Assembly (NCBI GenBank): GCA_963825565.1
Contig: CAWGTW010000002.1
Coordinates: forward strand, 186,001 to 250,000
Origin: JBFGCT01 sp963825565
GTDB lineage: Bacteria; Actinomycetota; Acidimicrobiia; Acidimicrobiales; Ilumatobacteraceae
Length of the DNA: 64,000 bases
Reading direction: 5' to 3'
Positions 6,689 to 14,415 of this stretch are shown in pieces. Positions within the stretch are counted from its first letter, which is position 1, and every line of letters starts with the position of its first letter. A program made the position numbers and the translations under genes. Under the pieces are notes generated by a model. The model saw nothing but the letters and a program-made list of their open reading frames with translations. It was not told where the DNA came from and did no database searches.

Positions 6689-9001
6689 TCAGCGCCAGCG
6701 CGTGAAGTAGCGGCGGATCCGGGTCGGGAGGCCGAGCGAGTCGCGCACCGCTCGGTCGATCTGCGTGCACCAGTGGGCGCACGAGCGGATCGTGCTCGAC
6801 CCGTACGGACCCGCTGCGTCGAACCCCTCCGTGCCGGTGGGGCCGTAGGTGGCGTCGGTCAGCACCTCGGCCAGCGAGTTGACCGGCCGGGCGACGACCG
6901 GGAACCGCTGCGCGGTCGCATGCGCCATCTCGATCGGGGTGCGGGTCGCGTCCCGTTCGACGCCGATGTCGGAAAGCGAGTCCATCGCCTGCTGCCACAG
7001 GTTGGCCAACCACACCTCGGTGCTCTGGGCGCGCCGGCGACGGCGCCACCGCCGGACGAGGGCGGGTGCCGCCACCGCCGCAGCGAGCGCGAGGAACACC
7101 GCAGCCACGAGCCGCCGTGTGCCGCTCGTGCCGCTGCCGACGTCGACCACCTCGCCGGCCGGGCCGCCCGACGCGCTGTCGGCCAGATCCTCCTGGGGGA
7201 TGTTGAGCGGGTTCTCGTCGGGGCCACCGCCGTCGGCGATCGTGGTCGGGACCGGGGAGTCGTCGGCGGTCTCACGCGGTGCGTCGGGGTCGACGCCGGA
7301 GTCGTCCTGCTGAGCCGGAACCTGCGTGTACTCCTCGGCGCCGGGCGCGCCGCGCCCCGGCGTCGGCTCGAAGGGCACCCATCCGAGCTCGTCGAACCAC
7401 ACCTCGGGCCATGCGTGGGCGTTCTTGCCGAGCACGGAGTAGCTGCCGTCGCCGAGGGCGTTGCCGGACGTGAAGCCGACCGACACCCGAGCCGGATACC
7501 CGAGGCTGCGCATCATCGCCGCGTACGTGCCGGCGAACTGCTCGCAATAGCCCACCCGCTCGCGCAGGAAGACCTCGACCGCGTTGGTGCCGTGGCCGGG
7601 CTGGACCTCGAGGCTGTAGCTCCACTCGTTCGGATCGCGGAACCAGTTCTGCAGCGCGAGTGCGGCACCGTACGGCGACGACGTCCCGGCGGTGACCTCG
7701 CGGGCGATCTGCTCGGCGTCGCCGGGCCAGTTGTCGGGCAGCTCGAGGTAGATCGGGTCGCCGGCATCGGTCGATGTCGCCGCGGCGAGCGTTGCGGCGT
7801 CGAACCGTGGCGCCGCCGACACGATGTCGAACGTGTCGCCGCGCTCGAGCTCGCCGTCGGTCTTGACCAGCGTCGACGTCTCGGCGCTCCATCGCAGGTT
7901 CTCGCTCGGCGAGACGTTGGTCGGGTCGGCGGCGGCGGGGACGAGCAGGCCACCGAGGTTGACGATGCGGACCCGCTGGCGCAGCTCCTCGGTGCCGCTG
8001 CGGGCGCGGCCCAGCCCGTTGCCGGCGGTCGACAGCGTGCGCTCGGGAAGCCCCCAGGTCGTGCCGTCGAACCGGGGGAGCGCCGACGATCGCCAGTAGG
8101 ACTCGGCGCTCGATTGCACGACGAACAGTTCGGAATTGGAACGGTTGGTCAGGCGCGATCTGATGTCGACGAGCGGGCTGACGATCTCGGTGACGCTGCC
8201 GCCGCCGCGCCCGTGGATGTCGACCGCCGCCTCGGCGTCGGCACCCGGCAGCCGAGGCCCGGCGATCCCTGCGACGACGCCGATCACGATCGCGCTGGCG
8301 ACGGCGGCAGGCAGGGCGAGGCGGATCGCGCTCCGCCCCCGGCCGCCCGCCGCCCGCCCGGGCGCGTGATAGGCGCGCAGCACGACGGTGACCAGGACGC
8401 CGGCGGCGACGAGGGCGATCGTCAGCGGTACCCGCACGCGGTCGTAGCCGAGCGCGGCGATGAACACGAACAGCACCCCGCCCGGCACGAGGGCCTCGGC
8501 CCTCGCATAGGCCCGGAACGCGAACAGGTCGGCGAGGATCACCGCCGCGGCGACCCCGATTGCGGCGAGCACGTCCCACCCGCCACCGTAGAGCACCGGC
8601 GGCACGGCGATGCCGAACTGCTCGCGGATCAGTCCGAGCTCCACCCGGAACAGGTCCCAGGTCTCCCAGGTCGGGAGCAGGAACGAATAAGTGAACCGGT
8701 AGTGGATCGCCCCGATCGTCCACGCGAGCAGCGCGACCATCGCCGGGGCGGCGAGCCAGCCGGGTACGCGCGCCCGGCGCAGCAGCAGGCCCGCGCCGTG
8801 GCCGACGACGACGATCACGAGCATGTTGTCGAGGAAGTCCCAGCCGGCGAACACGCGGGCCATCCCGGCCGCGACGACCGCCGAGTAGAGGGCGAGCGCA
8901 GCGGACGCCGACAGATCCGCACCGAGCGAGTGCTGCGGCTCGGCCTGCGGGACGTCGCTGGCGTCGGTGGCCGGGGATCGGGGCGACGGTGGAGCGCTCA
9001 C
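6689..9001 (-). CDS. Transglutaminase-domain membrane protein (TgpA-like)
   Basis: 770 residues. The N-terminal third holds about six transmembrane helices (DUF3488-like). A large extracytoplasmic domain follows with a transglutaminase core: the catalytic cysteine in RVGYCEQFAG (about residue 484), histidine in NAHAWPEVW (about 529) and an FDELGWVPFEPTPG segment after it. Another transmembrane helix (about residue 635) precedes a C-terminal cytoplasmic DUF4129-like domain. It overlaps the DUF58 gene by four bases. MoxR-DUF58-transglutaminase operons are widespread in actinobacteria and are thought to act in envelope assembly; the true substrate is unknown. Confidence 0.85.
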   Translation of the reverse strand: MSAPPSPRSPATDASDVPQAEPQHSLGADLSASAALALYSAVVAAGMARVFAGWDFLDNMLVIVVVGHGAGLLLRRARVPGWLAAPAMVALLAWTIGAIHYRFTYSFLLPTWETWDLFRVELGLIREQFGIAVPPVLYGGGWDVLAAIGVAAAVILADLFAFRAYARAEALVPGGVLFVFIAALGYDRVRVPLTIALVAAGVLVTVVLRAYHAPGRAAGGRGRSAIRLALPAAVASAIVIGVVAGIAGPRLPGADAEAAVDIHGRGGGSVTEIVSPLVDIRSRLTNRSNSELFVVQSSAESYWRSSALPRFDGTTWGLPERTLSTAGNGLGRARSGTEELRQRVRIVNLGGLLVPAAADPTNVSPSENLRWSAETSTLVKTDGELERGDTFDIVSAAPRFDAATLAAATSTDAGDPIYLELPDNWPGDAEQIAREVTAGTSSPYGAALALQNWFRDPNEWSYSLEVQPGHGTNAVEVFLRERVGYCEQFAGTYAAMMRSLGYPARVSVGFTSGNALGDGSYSVLGKNAHAWPEVWFDELGWVPFEPTPGRGAPGAEEYTQVPAQQDDSGVDPDAPRETADDSPVPTTIADGGGPDENPLNIPQEDLADSASGGPAGEVVDVGSGTSGTRRLVAAVFLALAAAVAAPALVRRWRRRRRAQSTEVWLANLWQQAMDSLSDIGVERDATRTPIEMAHATAQRFPVVARPVNSLAEVLTDATYGPTGTEGFDAAGPYGSSTIRSCAHWCTQIDRAVRDSLGLPTRIRRYFTRWR

Positions 9002-10209
9002 GATGCCGGTTGGGGTTCGCGCGACGGGGTCGGCAGGTCGTCGATCTGCGTCGGCCGGACGTCGGTGGTGAGATCGAGGCGGCCCTGGCCGACCAGGGTC
9101 CGCCAGGAGGCGAGGAACTCGGCCTCGGAGCGGGCGGACACGCCGACCGCCGATCGGGCCGGTTCGTCGCTGGTGACCGTCACCGCGGTCAGCGTCGGGT
9201 CGATCATCGCCATCGCCGCGCGAAGTCCCTCACCGCGGCTCGACCCGGTGACGACGATCAGCAGGCCGAGCCCCTCGCCCGGGTCGCGCTCGAGCATGCC
9301 GAGCGGCTCCTCACCGAGCTCGATCCGGGCGAGGACCCGCAGCGTGTTCGTCGCGACCTCCGGCCCGCGCAGGTCGATGCCGCCGTTGGTGACGAAGCGG
9401 GTGGTCAACCCGGCACGGTCGGCGCTGTGCACCAGGCTGGCCGCCGCCGTGATCGCCCGCTCGAAGCCGGCGTCCTCCCGATAGCTGGCGATCGCCGCGT
9501 CGAGGATCACCGTGCACCGCCGCAGCCCCTCGACCGTGTGCTCCTTGACCATCAGGCTCTCCGAGCGCGCGGAGGCCTTCCAGTGGATCGAGCGTGGCTC
9601 GTCACCGTCGACGTACTCGCGCAGGCTGTGGAAATCGCCCGGGCCGAGCCGGCGGGCCTGGATCAGCAGGTGCCGTCCGAGCGCGCCCTGGCCGAGCTGG
9701 GGGACATCGAGCAGGTAGGTCCGCGGGGCGACGGTCACGAAGTCGGTGCCGGCGACGATCACCCGGCGACGGGCGATGCCGAGCGGATCGCGCGACTCGA
9801 TCCGCAGCGGGCCGAGCTCGATGATCCCGCGCTTCGAGGTCGGGAGCTGGTAGCGGGCGGTCGAGGTCGCACGGCGGGGGAGGGGGCCGACCGGCAGCCG
9901 GGCGAGGTGGTCGGGCGCCCCCGAGCGGTGGACGGTCTCGGTCAACTCGAACGGCATGGACCGGATCGCCCCCGCATGCCGCAGGTGCAGGTCGACCCGC
10001 CCCGTGTCGCCGGCGACCAGGACCGACGGGTGGATCCAGCGCGCCGCTTCGATCCGTGGCCGGCGGAGTTGGACGTAGAGGACCGCGCCGAGCGCGGCGG
10101 CGAGGAACGCGGCGCCGATGACGAACAGCTCGAGCACGCCGAAGATCCGGCCGACGACCAGCGAGGACAGCCCGGCGAGGAGCGCGGCGACTCCCTGGCG
10201 GGTCAGCAC
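8998..10209 (-). CDS. DUF58 domain protein, MoxR partner
   Basis: 403 residues. Two hydrophobic helices near the N-terminus (about residues 8-25 and 28-48) anchor a cytoplasmic portion. The DUF58 signature DEPRSIHWKASARSE lies near residues 200-215, followed by a VWA-like region with VILDAAIASY. DUF58 proteins are usually coded beside MoxR AAA+ ATPases, as here, and are thought to be chaperone clients or adaptors. The stop overlaps the transglutaminase gene by four bases, and 13 bases separate the start from moxR, so the three genes form one operon. Confidence 0.85.
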   Translation of the reverse strand: MLTRQGVAALLAGLSSLVVGRIFGVLELFVIGAAFLAAALGAVLYVQLRRPRIEAARWIHPSVLVAGDTGRVDLHLRHAGAIRSMPFELTETVHRSGAPDHLARLPVGPLPRRATSTARYQLPTSKRGIIELGPLRIESRDPLGIARRRVIVAGTDFVTVAPRTYLLDVPQLGQGALGRHLLIQARRLGPGDFHSLREYVDGDEPRSIHWKASARSESLMVKEHTVEGLRRCTVILDAAIASYREDAGFERAITAAASLVHSADRAGLTTRFVTNGGIDLRGPEVATNTLRVLARIELGEEPLGMLERDPGEGLGLLIVVTGSSRGEGLRAAMAMIDPTLTAVTVTSDEPARSAVGVSARSEAEFLASWRTLVGQGRLDLTTDVRPTQIDDLPTPSREPQPAS

Positions 10210-10222
10210 CGGCCCGCTCCGC

Positions 10223-11248
10223 TCATCGTGCGACCGGTACCGGCACCGCGTCGAAGACCTCGCGGATCGCGTCCTCGGGCGACAGGTGGGCGCCGCGATC
10301 GGCGCGAACCAGGATGCGGTGGCTCAGCGCGGAGATCGCCACCGCCTTGACGTCGTCGGGGGTGGCGTAGTTGCGACCACGGGCCGCGGCGTGCCCGCGG
10401 GCCGCCGCCGACAGTTGCAGGGTCGCCCGCGGCGACAGGCCGAGCTCGATGCCGGGGTGGCGTCGGCTCGCCTCGGCGATGTCGACGAGGTAGGACTTGA
10501 GCGCGCTGGCTACGTAGACGGCGCGCACGGCGGCGATCATCGCCGTGATCTCCTCCGCCGACACGACCGGCGACAGGTTCCGCAGGGCCTCGGCCGAGCC
10601 GAGATCGTCGAGCATCTGGATCTCGGCGGTCCGCCCCGGATAGCCGATGGCGATGCGCAGCAGGAACCGGTCGAGTTGGCTCTCGGGCAACCGGTACGTG
10701 CCCTCCTGGTCCACCGGGTTCTGCGTCGCGATCACCATGAACGGCGGCTCGAGCGGCCGGCTGACGCCGTCCACGGTGACCTGGCGCTCCTCCATCGCTT
10801 CGAGCAGGGCGGACTGCGTCTTCGGCGACGCCCGATTGATCTCGTCGGCGAGCACGATGTTGGCGAACAGCGGACCCGGCTCGAAGCGGAACGTCTCGGT
10901 CGAGCGCGAATAGATGCTGACCCCGACCAGGTCGGTCGGGAGGAGGTCGGGCGTGAACTGCACGCGCTTCCACGAGCAGTCGACCGAGGCGGCCAGCGCC
11001 TTGGCCAGGCTGGTCTTGCCGACGCCCGGCACGTCCTCGACCAGCAGGTGGCCCTCGGCGAGCAGTGCGATGATCGCCATCTCGATCGCGTCGGTCTTGC
11101 CGTGCAGGACGCGCGCGACGTTGGCGGTGATCGCGTCGAACAGATCGGCGAAGCCTCTCGCCGGTTCTCGCGCCGCGGGCACCTCGTCGCCACGGGAGCT
11201 GGTACGGGCAGGAGCGGGGTTGCCGTCCGCGGCGAGTTCGGTCGTCAC
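10223..11248 (-). CDS. MoxR-family AAA+ ATPase
   Basis: 341 residues. Walker A is VEDVPGVGKTSLAKAL, Walker B is IVLADEINRASPKTQ, sensor 1 lies in FMVIATQNPVDQEGTY, and the C-terminal lid contains ALSHRILVR. MoxR ATPases act as chaperones in the maturation of metal-dependent or envelope complexes together with DUF58/VWA proteins. The first 30 residues look disordered. The GTG start at 11248 has TACCCT (plus-strand 11256-11261) seven bases upstream, so this is probably a leaderless operon head for moxR, DUF58 and the transglutaminase. It diverges from the ROK gene across 59 bases. Confidence 0.88.
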   Translation of the reverse strand: MTTELAADGNPAPARTSSRGDEVPAAREPARGFADLFDAITANVARVLHGKTDAIEMAIIALLAEGHLLVEDVPGVGKTSLAKALAASVDCSWKRVQFTPDLLPTDLVGVSIYSRSTETFRFEPGPLFANIVLADEINRASPKTQSALLEAMEERQVTVDGVSRPLEPPFMVIATQNPVDQEGTYRLPESQLDRFLLRIAIGYPGRTAEIQMLDDLGSAEALRNLSPVVSAEEITAMIAAVRAVYVASALKSYLVDIAEASRRHPGIELGLSPRATLQLSAAARGHAAARGRNYATPDDVKAVAISALSHRILVRADRGAHLSPEDAIREVFDAVPVPVAR

Positions 11249-11255
11249 CGGTGCA

Positions 11256-11305
11256 AGGGTAGAGGGAGCGAACGTTCGTTGACAGTCGGGGGCTACGTTC
11301 GTTCG
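11256..11305. promoter_or_regulatory. Divergent moxR/ROK promoter region with palindrome
   Basis: Contains the ten-base palindrome CGAACGTTCG (11269-11278) and two CGTTCGTT copies (11273-11280 and 11296-11303). -10-like hexamers point outward: TACCCT on the minus strand (11256-11261) for moxR and TACGTT (11294-11299) for the ROK gene. A TTGACA at 11279-11284 lies too close to TACGTT to pair with it. An operator shared by both genes is possible. Confidence 0.35.
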
Positions 11306-11307
11306 CG

Positions 11308-12207
11308 GTGAGTTTCGACGAGCACAGCCAGGACGGTCCGATTCTCGCCGTCGCGATCGACCAGAGCCGGCTCGTCGCCGGTCTGGTCGATCGGAACGGC
11401 GACGTGCTCGTACGCGATCGGATCAGCACCCCGACGCGCGATGTGTGGCGTGCGCTCGAGCAGTTGGTCGGGCGGGTGATGGCGGCCGCGCCGAGCGAGC
11501 TCGGCGCACCGACGGTCGCCGCGGTGAGCTGCGACGGACCGATCGACCAGAACTCCGGAGCGGTGTCGCCGCCGGTGATCGGGCCGTGGTCGAGCTTCCC
11601 GCTGCGCGACCGGCTCGAGGAGCTGACCGGGATCACGGTCGTCATCGACAGCACCGGCGGTGCTGCGGCCGAAGCGGAACGGTGGCTGGGGGCGGCGGTC
11701 GGCGTGGCGAGCTACGTCAACGTGATCGTCGACCGCACGGTCGAGTCGGCGGTCGTCGTCGACGGCGTCCGGCTGCGCGGGGCCCACGGCAACGCGGGCT
11801 CGATCGCCCACGTCAACGTCGAGCCGGACGGGCGACCGTGCTGGTGCGGTGCGGCGGGTTGCCTCACCGCCTACGTCTCCTCCGCAGCGATCGAGGCCGA
11901 GATCAACCGGCCGCTGCGGCGCGCCACCGACTCGATCGTCGAGCGGACCGGCATCATGCTCGGTCGGGCGGTCGCCTCGGTGGCGGCACTGATCGACGTG
12001 ACGACCTTCTTCGTGTCCGGAGCCGTGATCGATTCGTTCGGCGACCCGCTGCTGGCGACCGCCCGGCGCGAGATCGGTGAGCGGGCTCGGCTCCCGACGC
12101 TGAGCGCGATCCGCCTCGTCGAGCCCGATCACGGCATCGCGCCGCTCGTCGCAGCGGCCGCGCTGGCGCGATCGGGGCTCGACGAGCGCTCGGCTACCGC
12201 GCGGTAA
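11308..12207 (+). CDS. ROK-family protein with degenerate kinase motifs
   Basis: 299 residues with the overall ROK/glucokinase fold. The zinc motif CWCGAAGC (about residues 178-185), preceded by GNAGSIAHVNV, is intact. The active site is not. The usual N-terminal phosphate loop D-x-G-G-T-K is replaced by AIDQSR; the catalytic Asp motif (normally ENDANAAA) reads DSTGGAAAEAE, with Thr at the Asp position; and the GTGIG loop reads VDRTVES. There is no N-terminal helix-turn-helix. I infer a non-catalytic sugar-binding or regulatory protein. The GTG start at 11308 is eight bases after TACGTT. It lies 24 bases before an acyl-CoA dehydrogenase gene. Confidence 0.75.
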   Translation: MSFDEHSQDGPILAVAIDQSRLVAGLVDRNGDVLVRDRISTPTRDVWRALEQLVGRVMAAAPSELGAPTVAAVSCDGPIDQNSGAVSPPVIGPWSSFPLRDRLEELTGITVVIDSTGGAAAEAERWLGAAVGVASYVNVIVDRTVESAVVVDGVRLRGAHGNAGSIAHVNVEPDGRPCWCGAAGCLTAYVSSAAIEAEINRPLRRATDSIVERTGIMLGRAVASVAALIDVTTFFVSGAVIDSFGDPLLATARREIGERARLPTLSAIRLVEPDHGIAPLVAAAALARSGLDERSATAR

Positions 12208-12224
12208 CCCCGGCGCGTTACCAT
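12195..12224 (+). promoter_or_regulatory. Putative operator/promoter of the acyl-CoA dehydrogenase gene
   Basis: A perfect palindrome TACCGCGCGGTA (12195-12206) covers the expected -35 position. An overlapping inverted repeat, GGTAAC (12203-12208) and GTTACC (12217-12222) with an 8-base spacer, runs into the -10-like TACCAT (12219-12224), which ends seven bases before the ATG. The layout suits binding by a dimeric repressor. Confidence 0.4.
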
Positions 12225-12231
12225 CGACGGC

Positions 12232-13449
12232 ATGCACCCGACCTACAACGCTGACGCCGAGGCATACCGAGAGAAAGTGCAGGCGTTCCTCGCCGAGAAG
12301 CTGCCGTCGAACTGGCGTGGCCTGGGCGCCCTCGAAGGCGACGAACTCCTCGAGTTCGTCAGCGCGTGGCGCAAGACGCTCTACGAGGCGAACTACCTCG
12401 CCCCCGGTTGGCCGGTCGACTACGGCGGCGCCGGGCTGACCGCCACCGAGCAGGTCATCCTCGCCGAGGAGTTCGCCCGCGCCGGCGTGCCGACCGGCGG
12501 TCCCAACGACGTGTTCGGCATCCAGATGCTCGGCAACACGCTGCTGATGTGGGGCAGCGAGGAGCAGAAGCAGTACTACCTGCCGCGAATCCTGTCCGGC
12601 GAGGACACGTGGTGCCAGGGGTACTCCGAGCCGAACGCCGGCTCCGACCTCGGCAGCCTCGGGCTCAAGGCCGAGCTCGACGGCGACGAGTGGATCCTCA
12701 ACGGGCAGAAGATCTGGACGTCGGCCGGCCACCTCGCCGACCACATCTTCACGCTCGCCCGCACCGACCCCGAGGCGCCGAAGCACAAGGGCATCTCGTT
12801 CCTGCTCGTCCCGATGAAGCAGGACGGGATCGAGGTCCGGCCGATCAAGATGATCTCGGGCGAGAGCGAGTTCAACGAGATCTTCTACACCGACGCCCGC
12901 TGCCCGAAGGAAAACGTCGTCGGCGGGGTGAACAACGGCTGGGCGGTCGCGATGTCGCTGCTCGGCTTCGAGCGCGGCGAGGCCGCGGCGACCGGTCCGA
13001 TCCGGTACGAGGCCGAACTCGACCGCCTGATCGCCATGGCGCGCGAGCGGGGCAAGGCCGACGACCCGGTGATCCGACAGAAGCTTGCGTGGTGCTACAG
13101 CAAGGTGCAGATCATGGAGTACCTCGGCCAGCGCACGCTCACCAAGTTCCTCGCCGGCCACCACCCGGGTCCCGACGGCGCGATCTCCAAGCTGTACTGG
13201 AGCGAGTACCACCGCAAGGTCACCGAGCTCGCCGTCGAGATCATGGGCGCCGACGCGCTCGTCGTCGAGGGCCGCCCGCCGTCGTCGGCCTTCCAGACCG
13301 ACGACCCCGGTGCCGCCAACTCGTCGGCCTCCTGGGTCAACACGTTCCTACACGCCCGCGCCGGCACGATCTACGCCGGCTCGTCGCAGATCCAACGCAA
13401 CATCATCGGCGAGATGATCCTCGGCCTCCCCAAGGAGCCCAGGCCGTAA
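12232..13449 (+). CDS. Acyl-CoA dehydrogenase
   Basis: 405-residue flavoprotein of the acyl-CoA dehydrogenase superfamily. Features include PGWPVDYGGAGLT in the N-terminal helical domain, the FAD/substrate segment CQGYSEPNAGSDL, the beta-domain ILNGQKIWTSAGH, and the C-terminal YAGSSQIQRNIIGE that contacts FAD. It would introduce the alpha-beta double bond into an acyl-CoA, with electrons passing to ETF. The substrate (fatty, branched or steroid-derived) cannot be read here, although the family resembles long-chain or FadE-type enzymes. No ETF or other beta-oxidation gene is adjacent. The ATG start fits TACCAT seven bases upstream. Confidence 0.9.
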   Translation: MHPTYNADAEAYREKVQAFLAEKLPSNWRGLGALEGDELLEFVSAWRKTLYEANYLAPGWPVDYGGAGLTATEQVILAEEFARAGVPTGGPNDVFGIQMLGNTLLMWGSEEQKQYYLPRILSGEDTWCQGYSEPNAGSDLGSLGLKAELDGDEWILNGQKIWTSAGHLADHIFTLARTDPEAPKHKGISFLLVPMKQDGIEVRPIKMISGESEFNEIFYTDARCPKENVVGGVNNGWAVAMSLLGFERGEAAATGPIRYEAELDRLIAMARERGKADDPVIRQKLAWCYSKVQIMEYLGQRTLTKFLAGHHPGPDGAISKLYWSEYHRKVTELAVEIMGADALVVEGRPPSSAFQTDDPGAANSSASWVNTFLHARAGTIYAGSSQIQRNIIGEMILGLPKEPRP

Positions 13450-13454
13450 TCCTC

Positions 13455-13577
13455 TGCTCGGCCTCACGGCGGGCCGGAGCGGGGCGTGGTTGGTCGGCCT
13501 CGCGCCAGCCTTGGTCGCTGGCGCTCCCGGCGGCGGCCGTCACACCGTGCTCGGCCTCACGGCGGGCCGGAGCGGGG
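13455..13577. repeat. Two identical 30-base direct repeats around a hairpin (REP-like)
   Basis: The same 30-mer (beginning TGCTCGGCC, ending CGGAGCGGGG) occurs at 13455-13484 and 13548-13577, 93 bases apart. Each copy can itself fold, GCTCGGCC against GGCC-G-GAGC. Between them GCGCCAGC (13502-13509) and GCTGGCGC (13517-13524) form a perfect 8-bp stem with a 7-base loop. No T-run follows, so a classical intrinsic terminator is unlikely. It lies just after the acyl-CoA dehydrogenase stop. Confidence 0.65.
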
Positions 13578-13594
13578 TTGCGTATCATCCTGGT

Positions 13595-13843
13595 GTGGTC
13601 AGTTGGTCGATCGTCGTGGCGGTTGGGACCCGTCCCCGGCTGTGGCCGACCGCTGTGCGGCAGGCCCGGCGGACCGTGGCGCGCGGCTGGTGGCGGCGGT
13701 GGCCGTTTCTGCCGGTGCCGTCAGGGGAGTACCTCCGGTTTCGGTTGGTCACCCAGTACGGCGACGTCGCGCACCGACCCGACCCCGATGATGTGGTGAA
13801 CTATCTGCGATGGTGCAGGGACTGGGAGCGCGGACGACGTTGA
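13595..13843 (+). CDS. Small conserved protein, unknown function
   Basis: 82 residues, rich in Trp and Arg. A central RGWWRRWPFLPVPSGEYLRFR is followed by TQYGD and a C-terminal DVVNYLRWCRDW. I believe this pattern recurs in short actinobacterial proteins but know no function. The frame is open further upstream into the repeat region; I chose GTG 13595 because TATCAT (13583-13588) ends six bases before it and the conserved-looking part starts just after. It is followed 70 bases later by the HNH nuclease gene. Confidence 0.6.
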   Translation: MVSWSIVVAVGTRPRLWPTAVRQARRTVARGWWRRWPFLPVPSGEYLRFRLVTQYGDVAHRPDPDDVVNYLRWCRDWERGRR

Positions 13844-13913
13844 GCGCCGTTCCCGCGCGCCCCGCGCGAACCGGCCGGGCGGCGCGGCGGGGCGCTCGGT
13901 AAGGTCGGCGGCC

Positions 13914-14411
13914 ATGCGGAGCGCTCTCGTCCTCAACGCCTCGTTCGAGCCGCTCAGCGTCGTGTCCGCGCAGCGCGCCACGTGTCTCGTGCTGGCCGAG
14001 AAGGCCGATGTGCTCGAAGACGACGGTCACGTCATGCGCTCGGAGTCGGTCGTCGTGCCGAGCCCGTCGGTGATCCGCCTCAAGTACATGGTCCGGGTGC
14101 CCTACGTGCGCCGGGCGGCGATGTCGCGCCGGGCGATCTTCGCCCGCGACGACCACCGGTGCCAGTACTGCGGCGACCGGGCCGACTCGATCGACCACGT
14201 CCTGCCCCGCTCGCGGGGCGGTCCGCACACGTGGGAGAACGTCGCCGCCGCCTGTCGGCGCTGCAACATGACCAAGCGCGACCGCACGCCCGACGAAGCC
14301 GGGATGCGCCTGGCCCGCCCGTGCCGGGTGCCGCACGCGACCGCCTGGGTCGTGGTGTCGGTCGCCGGGATCCCCGACACCTGGCGCCCGTACCTGCCGC
14401 TCGCCTCCTGA
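13914..14411 (+). CDS. HNH endonuclease family protein
   Basis: 165 residues. The C-terminal half is an HNH nuclease: CQYCG and CRRCN zinc pairs bracket the catalytic DHVLPRSRGGPHTWEN segment. The N-terminal half (VLNASFEPLSVVSAQRA) is the conserved extension of a common chromosomal HNH family in actinobacteria. Its cellular role is unsettled; it is not obviously part of a restriction or defence system, because no methylase or specificity subunit is nearby. The ATG start has TAAGGT (13900-13905) eight bases upstream. Confidence 0.85.
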   Translation: MRSALVLNASFEPLSVVSAQRATCLVLAEKADVLEDDGHVMRSESVVVPSPSVIRLKYMVRVPYVRRAAMSRRAIFARDDHRCQYCGDRADSIDHVLPRSRGGPHTWENVAAACRRCNMTKRDRTPDEAGMRLARPCRVPHATAWVVVSVAGIPDTWRPYLPLAS

Positions 14412-14415
14412 CGTC

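Noticed and set aside
11279..11284. TTGACA as the -35 of the ROK gene
   Set aside because: Only nine bases separate it from TACGTT, too few for a sigma-70-type promoter.
13502..13524. Intrinsic terminator after the acyl-CoA dehydrogenase gene
   Set aside because: The stem is good but no T-run follows; described as part of the repeat element.
13490..13594. Longer version of the 82-residue protein starting inside the repeat spacer
   Set aside because: The extra residues come from the repeat and hairpin DNA, and a -10-like TATCAT sits just before GTG 13595.
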